Positions 53,301 through 62,208 of a DNA stretch of 64,000 bases are shown here, in pieces; position 1 is the stretch's first letter; every line of letters starts with the position of its first letter. The translations under genes and the position numbers were made by a program. The DNA is taken from the NCBI RefSeq assembly GCF_051020765.1, contig NW_027469554.1, forward strand, positions 1 through 64,000. The letters run 5' to 3'. The notes under the pieces were generated by a model. That model ran no database searches, was not told the DNA's origin, and saw nothing but the letters and a program-made list of their open reading frames with translations. The DNA is from Lasioglossum baleicum (lineage: Eukaryota > Arthropoda > Insecta > Hymenoptera > Halictidae).

Positions 53301-53892
53301 CGTTATGCGTTATGCGGTATGCGTTATGCGTTATGCGTTATGCGTTTTGCGTTACGCGTTAAGCGTTATACGCTATGGGTTATGCGTTATGCGTTATGCG
53401 TTATGCGTTATGCGTTATGCGTTATGCGTTATGCGTTATGCGTTATGCGTTATGCGTTATGCGTTATGCGTTATGCGTTATGCGTTATGCGTTATGCGTT
53501 ATGCGTTATGCGTTATGCGTTATGCGTTATGCGTTATGCGTTATGCGTTATGCGTTATGCGTTATGCGTTATGCGTTATGCGTTATGCGTTATGCGTTAT
53601 GCGTTATGCGTTATGCGTTATGCGTTATGCGTTATGCGTTATGCGTTATGCGTTATGCGTTATGCGTTATGCGTTATGCGTTATGCGTTATGCGTTATGC
53701 GTTTTGCGTTACGCGTTAAGCGTTATACGCTATGGGTTATGCGTTATGCGTTATGCGTTATGCGTTATGCGTTATGCGTTATGCGTTATGCGTTATATGT
53801 TATGCGTTATGCGTTATGCGTTATGCGTTATGCGTTATGCGTTATGCGTTATGCGTTATGCGTTATGCGTTATGCGTTATGCGTTATGCGTT
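50337..53892 (+). repeat. HOR-R copy 4 (508 monomers)
   Basis: Starts with an A-G double (50337) and contains only one C pair (near 50.62 kb) where copies 1-3 have three. Then B (50764), A-G short (51079), A-C with a T7A change in the T6C monomer (51233), G3C/T6G, B (51450), ATGCATT, B (51660), ATGCTTT, ATATGTT, A-C without T2A (about 52.01 kb), A-C (52101, 52542), a CTGCGTT near 52.80 kb, two C pairs, T6G, B (53347, 53704), ATATGTT. The next unit begins at an A-G short (53893) and is a shortened variant. Confidence 0.8.
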
Positions 53893-56720
53893 ATGGGTTA
53901 TGAGTTTTGCTTTAGGCGTTAAGCGTTATGCGCTATGCGTTATGCGTTATGCGTTATGCGTTATATGTTATGCGTTATGCGTTATGCGTTATGCGTTATG
54001 CGTTATGCGTTATGCATTATGCGTTATGCGTTATGCGTTATGCGTTATGCGTTATGCGTTATGCGTTATGCGTTATGCGTTATGCGTTATGCGTTATGCG
54101 TTATGCGTTATGCGTTATGCGTTATGCGTTATGCGTTATGCGTTATGCGTTATGCGTTATGCGTTATGCGTTATGCGTTATGCGTTATGCGTTATGCGTT
54201 ATGCGTTATGCGTTATGCGTTATGCGTTATGCGTTATGCGTTATGCGTTATGCGTTATGCGTTATGCGTTATGCGTTATGCGTTATGCGTTATGCGTTAT
54301 GCGTTATGGGTTATGAGTTTTGCTTTACGCGTTAAGCGTTATGCGCTATGGGTTATGCGTTATGCGTTATGCGTTATGCGTTATGTGTTATGCGTTATGC
54401 GTTATGCGTTATGCGTTATGCGTTATGCGCTATGCGTTATGCGTTATGCGTTATGCGTTATGCGTTATGCGTTATGCGTTATGCGTTATGCGTTATGCGT
54501 TATGCGTTATGCGTTATGCGTTATGCGTTATGCGTTATCCGTTATGCGTTATGCGTTATGCGTTATGCGTTATGCGTTATGCGTTATGCGTTATGCGTTA
54601 TGCGTTATGCGTTATGCGTTATGCGTTATGCGTTATGCGTTATGCGTTATGCGTTATGCGTTATGCGTTATGCGTTATGCGTTATGCGTTATGCGTTATG
54701 CGTTATGCGTTATGCGTTATGGGTTATGAGTTTTGCTTTACGCGTTAAGCGTTATGCGCTATGGGTTATGCGTTATGCGTTATGCGTTATGCGTTATGTG
54801 TTATGCGTTATGCGTTATGCGTTATGCGTTATGCGTTATGCGTTATGCGTTATGCGTTATGCGTTATGCGTTATGCGTTATGCGTTATGCGTTATGCGTT
54901 ATGCGTTATGCGTTATGCGTTATGCGTTATGCGTTATGCGTTATGCGTTATGCGTTATGCGTTATGCGTTCTGCGTTATGCGTTATGCGTTATGCGTTAT
55001 GCGTTATGCGTTATGCGTTATGCGTTATGCGTTATGCGTTATGCGTTATGCGTTATGCGTTATGCGTTATGCGTTATGCGTTATGCGTTATGCGTTATGC
55101 GTTATGCGTTATGCGTTATGCGTTATGCGTTATGCGTTATGCGTTATGCGTTATCCGTTATGAGTTATGCGTTATGCGTTATGCGTTATGCGTTATGCGT
55201 TATGCGTTATGCGTTATGCGTTATGCGTTATGCGTTATGCGTTATCCGTTATGAGTTATGCGTTATGCGTTATGCGTTATGCGTTATGCGTTATGCGTTA
55301 TGCGTTATGCGTTATGCGTTATGCGTTATGCGTTATGCGTTATGCGTTATGCGTTATGCGTTATGCGTTATGCGTTATGCGTTATGCGTTATGCGTTATG
55401 CGTTATGCGTTATGCGTTATGCGTTATGCGTTATGCGTTATGCGTTATGCGTTATGCGTTATGCGGTATGCGTTATGCGTTATGCGTTATGCGTTTTGCG
55501 TTACGCGTTAAGCGTTATACGCTATGGGTTATGCGTTATGCGTTATGCGTTATGCGTTATGCGTTATGCGTTATGCGTTATGCGTTATGCGTTATGCGTT
55601 ATGCGTTATGCGTTATGCGTTATGCGTTATGCGTTATGCGTTATGCGTTATGCGTTATGCGTTATGCGTTATGCGTTATGCGTTATGCGTTATGCGTTAT
55701 GCGTTATGCGTTATGCGTTATGCGTTATGCGTTATGCGTTATGCGTTATGCGTTATGCGTTATGCGTTATGCGTTATGCGTTATGCGTTATGCGTTATGC
55801 GTTATGCGTTATGCGTTATGCGTTATGCGTTATGCGTTATGCGTTATGCGTTATGCGTTTTGCGTTACGCGTTAAGCGTTATACGCTATGGGTTATGCGT
55901 TATGCGTTATGCGTTATGCGTTATGCGTTATGCGTTATGCGTTATGCGTTATGCGTTATATGTTATGCGTTATGCGTTATGCGTTATGCGTTATGCGTTA
56001 TGCGTTATGCGTTATGCGTTATGCGTTATGCGTTATGCGTTATGCGTTATGGGTTATGAGTTTTGCTTTAGGCGTTAAGCGTTATGCGCTATGCGTTATG
56101 CGTTATGCGTTATGCGTTATATGTTATGCGTTATGCGTTATGCGTTATGCGTTATGCGTTATGCGTTATGCATTATGCGTTATGCGTTATGCGTTATGCG
56201 TTATGCGTTATGCGTTATGCGTTATGCGTTATGCGTTATGCGTTATGCGTTATGCGTTATGCGTTATGCGTTATGCGTTATGCGTTATGCGTTATGCGTT
56301 ATGCGTTATGCGTTATGCGTTATGCGTTATGCGTTATGCGTTATGCGTTATGCGTTATGCGTTATGCGTTATGCGTTATGCGTTATGCGTTATGCGTTAT
56401 GCGTTATGCGTTATGCGTTATGCGTTATGCGTTATGCGTTATGCGTTATGCGTTATGCGTTATGCGTTATGGGTTATGAGTTTTGCTTTACGCGTTAAGC
56501 GTTATGCGCTATGGGTTATGCGTTATGCGTTATGCGTTATGCGTTATGTGTTATGCGTTATGCGTTATGCGTTATGCGTTATGCGTTATGCGCTATGCGT
56601 TATGCGTTATGCGTTATGCGTTATGCGTTATGCGTTATGCGTTATGCGTTATGCGTTATGCGTTATGCGTTATGCGTTATGCGTTATGCGTTATGCGTTA
56701 TGCGTTATGCGTTATGCGTT
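53893..56720 (+). repeat. Shortened HOR-R derivatives
   Basis: A-G short (53893), ATATGTT, ATGCATT near 54.01 kb, A-C (54306), A-C (54719), CTGCGTT near 54.97 kb, two C pairs, T6G, B (55496, 55860), ATATGTT, A-G short (56049), ATATGTT, ATGCATT near 56.17 kb, A-C (56469). The left ends of the two units match (A-G short, ATATGTT, ATGCATT, A-C; A-G shorts 2,156 bp or 308 monomers apart). Both A-C cassettes are followed by ATGTGTT and then a lone ATGCGCT (near 54.43 and 56.59 kb), a combination I did not notice in other copies. Confidence 0.7.
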
Positions 56721-57805
56721 ATGGGTTATGAGTTTTGCTTTAGGCGTTAAGCGTTATGCGCTATGGGTTATGCGCTATGGGTTATGCGTTATGCGTTATG
56801 CGTTATGTGTTATGCGTTATGCGTTATGCGTTATGCGTTATGGGTTATGCGTTATGCGTTATGCGTTATGGGTTATGAGTTTTGCTTTAGGCGTTAAGCG
56901 TTATGCGCTATGCGTTATGCGTTATGCGTTATGCGTTATATGTTATGCGTTATGCGTTATGCGTTATGCGTTATGCGTTATGCGTTATGCGTTATGCGTT
57001 ATGCGTTATGCGTTATGCGTTATGCGTTATGCGTTATGCGTTATGCGTTATGCGTTATGCGTTATGCGTTATGCGTTATGCGTTATGCGTTATGCGTTAT
57101 GCGTTATGCGTTATGCGTTATGCGTTATGCGTTATGCGTTATGCGTTATGCGTTATGCGTTATGCGTTATGCGTTATGCGTTATGCGTTATGCGTTATGC
57201 GTTATGCGTTATGCGTTATGCGTTATGCGTTATGCGTTATGCGTTATGCGTTATGCGTTATGCGTTATGCGTTATGCGTTATGCGTTATGCGTTATGCGT
57301 TATGGGTTATGAGTTTTGCTTTACGCGTTAAGCGTTATGCGTTATGCGTTATGCGTTATGCGTTATGCGTTATGCGTTATGCGTTATGCGTTATGCGTTA
57401 TGCGTTATGCGTTATGCGTTATGCGTTATGCGTTATGCGTTATGCGTTATGCGTTATGCGTTATGCGTTTTGCGTTACGCGTTAAGCGTTATACGCTATG
57501 GGTTATGCGTTATGCGTTATGCGTTATGCGTTATGCGTTATGCGTTATGCGTTATGCGTTATGCGTTATATGTTATGCGTTATGCGTTATGCGTTATGCG
57601 TTATGCGTTAAGCGTTATACGCTATGGGTTATGCGTTATGCGTTATGCGTTATGCGTTATGCGTTATGCGTTATGCGTTATGCGTTATGCGTTATATGTT
57701 ATGCGTTATGCGTTATGCGTTATGCGTTATGCGTTATGCGTTATGCGTTATGCGTTATGCGTTATGCGTTATGCGTTATGCGTTATGCGTTATGCGTTAT
57801 GCGTT

Positions 57806-57854
57806 ATGGGTTATGAGTTTTGCTTTAGGCGTTAAGCGTTATACGCTATGGGTT
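57806..57854 (+). repeat. Hybrid A/B cassette
   Basis: The first five monomers are those of an A-G cassette (C4G, C4A, A1T+G5T, T2G, T2A) and the last two are those of a B cassette (G3A+T6C, C4G). It is followed by ATATGTT. It is the only such combination I noticed. A partial B without A1T or T2C (T2A, G3A+T6C, C4G) lies about 200 bp upstream near 57.61 kb. Confidence 0.8.
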
Positions 57855-58561
57855 ATGCGTTATGCGTTATGCGTTATGCGTTATGCGTTATATGTTATGC
57901 GTTATGCGTTATGCGTTATGCGTTATGCGTTATGCGTTATGCGTTATGCGTTATGCGTTATGCGTTATGCGTTATGCGTTATGCGTTATGCGTTATGCGT
58001 TATGCGTTATGCGTTATGCGTTATGCGTTATGCGTTATGCGTTATGCGTTATGCGTTATGCGTTATGGGTTATGAGTTTTGCTTTAGGCGTTAAGCGTTA
58101 TGCGCTATGGGTTATGCGCTATGGGTTATGCGTTATGCGTTATGCGTTATGCGTTATGCGTTATGTGTTATGCGTTATGCGTTATGCGTTATGCGTTATG
58201 CGTTATGCGTTATGCGTTATGCGTTATGCGTTATGCGTTATGCGTTATGCGTTATGCGTTATGCGTTATGCGTTATGCGTTATGCGTTATGCGTTATATG
58301 TTATGCGTTATGCGTTATGCGTTATTCGTTATGCGTTATGCGTTATGCGTTATGCGTTATGCGTTATGCGTTATGCGTTATGCGTTATGCGTTATGCGTT
58401 ATGCGTTATGCGTTATGCGTTATGCGTTATGCGTTATGCGTTATGCGTTATGCGTTATGCGTTATGCGTTATGCGTTATGCGTTATGCGTTATGCGTTAT
58501 GCGTTATGCGTTATGCGTTATGCGTTATGCGTTATGCGTTATGCGTTATGCGTTATGCGTT

Positions 58562-61500
58562 ATGGGTTATGAGTTTTGCTTTAGGCGTTAAGCGTTATGC
58601 GCTATGGGTTATGCGCTATGGGTTATGCGTTATGCGTTAAGCGTTATGCGTTATGCGTTATGCGTTATGTGTTATGCGTTATGCGTTATGCGTCATGCGT
58701 TATGCGTTATGCGTTATGCGTTATGCGTTATGCGTTATGCGTTATGCGTTATGCGTTATACGTTATGCGTTATGCGTTATGCGTTATGCGTTATGCGTTA
58801 TGCGTTATGCGTTATGCGTTATGCGTTATGCGTTATGCGTTATGCGTTATGCGTTATCCGTTATGAGTTATGCGTTATGCATTATGCGTTATGCGTTATG
58901 CGTTATGGGTTATGAGTTTTGCTTTACGCGTTAAGCGTTATGCGCTATGGGTTATGCGTTATGCGTTATGCGTTATGCGTTATGCGTTATGCGTTATGTG
59001 TTATGCGTTATGCGTTATGCGTTATGCGTTATGCGTTATGCGTTATGCGTTATGCGTTATGCGTTATGCGTTATGCGTTATGCGTTATCCGTTATGCGTT
59101 ATGCGGTATGCGTTATGCGTTATGCGTTATGCGTTATGCGTTATGCGTTATGCGTTATGCGTTATGCGTTATGCGTTATGCGTTATGCGTTATGCGTTAT
59201 GCGTTATGCGTTATGCGTTATGCGTTATGCGTTATGCGTTATGCGTTATGCGTTATGCGTTATGCGTTATGCGTTTTGCGTTACGCGTTAAGCGTTATAC
59301 GCTATGGGTTATGCGTTATGCGTTATGCGTTATGCGTTATGCGTTATGCGTTATGCGTTATATGTTATGCGTTATGCGTTATGCGTTATGCGTTATGCGT
59401 TATGCGTTATGCGTTATGCGTTATGCGTTATGCGTTATGCGTTATGCGTTATGCGTTATGCGTTATGCGTTATGCGTTATGCGTTATGCGTTATGCGTTA
59501 TGGGTTATGAGTTTTGCTTTAGGCGTTAAGCGTTATGCGCTATGGGTTATGCGCTATGGGTTATGCGTTATGCGTTATGCGTTATGCGTTATGCGTTATG
59601 GGTTATGCGTTATGCGTTATGCGTTATGCGTTATGCGTTATGCGTTATGCGTTATGCGTTATGCGTTATGCGTTATGCGTTATGCGTTATGCGTTATGCG
59701 TTATGCGTTATGCGTTATGCGTTATGCGTTATGCGTTATGCGTTATGCGTTATGCGTTATGCGTTATGCGTTATATGTTATGCGTTATGCGTTATGCGTT
59801 ATGCGTTATGCGTTATGCGTTATGCGTTATGCGTTATGCGTTATGCGTTATGCGTTATGCGTTATGCGTTATGCGTTATGCGTTATGCGTTATGCGTTAT
59901 GCGTTATGCGTTATGCGTTATGCGTTATGCGTTATGCGTTATGCGTTATGCGTTATGCGTTATGCGTTATGCGTTATGCGTTATGCGTTATGCGTTATGC
60001 GTTATGCGTTATGCGTTATGCGTTATGCGTTATGCGTTATGCGTTATGCGTTATGCGTTATGCGTTATGCGTTATGCGTTATGCGTTATGCGTTATGCGT
60101 TATGGGTTATGAGTTTTGCTTTAGGCGTTAAGCGTTATGCGCTATGGGTTATGCGCTATGGGTTATGCGTTATGCGTTAAGCGTTATGCGTTATGCGTTA
60201 TGCGTTATGTGTTATGCGTTATGCGTTATGCGTCATGCGTTATGCGTTATGCGTTATGCGTTATGCGTTATGCGTTATGCGTTATGCGTTATGCGTTATA
60301 CGTTATGCGTTATGCGTTATGCGTTATGCGTTATGCGTTATGCGTTATGCGTTATGCGTTATGCGTTATGCGTTATGCGTTATCCGTTATGAGTTATGCG
60401 TTATGCATTATGCGTTATGCGTTATGCGTTATGGGTTATGAGTTTTGCTTTACGCGTTAAGCGTTATGCGCTATGGGTTATGCGTTATGCGTTATGCGTT
60501 ATGCGTTATGCGTTATGTGTTATGCGTTATGCGTTATGCGTTATGCGTTATGCGTTATGCGTTATGCGTTATGCGTTATGCGTTATGCGTTATGCGTTAT
60601 GCGTTATCCGTTATGCGTTATGCGGTATGCGTTATGCGTTATGCGTTATGCGTTATGCGTTATGCGTTATGCGTTATGCGTTATGCGTTATGCGTTATGC
60701 GTTATGCGTTATGCGTTATGCGTTATGCGTTATGCGTTATGCGTTATGCGTTATGCGTTATGCGTTATGCGTTATGCGTTATGCGTTATGCGTTATGCGT
60801 TTTGCGTTACGCGTTAAGCGTTATACGCTATGGGTTATGCGTTATGCGTTATGCGTTATGCGTTATGCGTTATGCGTTATATGTTATGCGTTATGCGTTA
60901 TGCGTTATGCGTTATGCGTTATGCGTTATGCGTTATGCGTTATGCGTTATGCGTTATGCGTTATGCGTTATGCGTTATGCGTTATGCGTTATGCGTTATG
61001 CGTTATGCGTTATGGGTTATGAGTTTTGCTTTAGGCGTTAAGCGTTATGCGCTATGGGTTATGCGCTATGGGTTATGCGTTATGCGTTATGCGTTATGCG
61101 TTATGCGTTATGCGTTATGGGTTATGCGTTATGCGTTATGCGTTATGCGTTATGCGTTATGCGTTATGCGTTATGCGTTATGCGTTATGCGTTATGCGTT
61201 ATGCGTTATGCGTTATGCGTTATGCGTTATGCGTGATGCGTTATGCGTTATGCGTTATGCGTTATGCGTTATGCGTTATGCGTTATGCGTTATGCGTTAT
61301 ATGTTATGCGTTATGCGTTATGCGTTATGCGTTATGCGTTATGCGTTATGCGTTATGCGTTATGCGTTATGCGTTATGCGTTATGCGTTATGCGTTATGC
61401 GTTATGCGTTATGCGTTATGCGTTATGCGTTATGCGTTATGCGTTATGCGTTATGCGTTATGCGTTATGCGTTATGCGTTATGCGTTATGCGTTATGCGT

Positions 61501-62208
61501 TATGCGTTATGCGTTATGCGTTATGCGTTATGCGTTATGCGTTATGCGTTATGCGTTATGGGTTATGAGTTTTGCTTTAGGCGTTAAGCGTTATGCGCTA
61601 TGGGTTATGCGCTATGGGTTATGCGTTATGCGTTAAGCGTTATGCGTTATGCGTTATGCGTTATGTGTTATGCGTTATGCGTTATGCGTCATGCGTTATG
61701 CGTTATGCGTTATGCGTTATGCGTTATGCGTTATGCGTTATGCGTTATGCGTTATACGTTATGCGTTATGCGTTATGCGTTATGCGTTATGCGTTATGCG
61801 TTATGCGTTATGCGTTATGCGTTATCCGTTATGAGTTATGCGTTATGCGTTATGCGTTATGCGTTATGCGTTATGGGTTATGAGTTTTGCTTTACGCGTT
61901 AAGCGTTATGCGCTATGGGTTATGCGTTATGCGTTATGCGTTATGCGTTATGCGTTATGTGTTATGCGTTATGCGTTATGCGTTATGCGTTATGCGTTAT
62001 GCGTTATGCGTTATGCGTTATGCGTTATGCGTTATGCGTTATGCGTTATCCGTTATGCGTTATGCGGTATGCGTTATGCGTTATGCGTTATGCGTTATGC
62101 GTTTTGCGTTACGCGTTAAGCGTTATACGCTATGGGTTATGCGTTATGCGTTATGCGTTATGCGTTATGCGTTATGCGTTATGCGTTATGCGTTATGCGT
62201 TATGCGTT
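58562..62208 (+). repeat. HOR-S: tandem 1.5-kb higher-order repeat
   Basis: A-G double cassettes followed by T2A, ATGTGTT, ATGCGTC, ATACGTT, pair C and then A-C start at 58562, 60102 and 61558, spaced 1,540 and 1,456 bp (220 and 208 monomers). Within each unit come A-C (58905, 60431, 61873), ATGTGTT, G3C/T6G and B (59276, 60802, 62104). The first two units continue with ATATGTT and a second A-G double (59500, 61012) followed by a lone ATGGGTT. In the third unit this is replaced by an A-G short at 62209. ATGCATT precedes the A-C in units 1 and 2 but I do not see it in unit 3. Confidence 0.8.
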
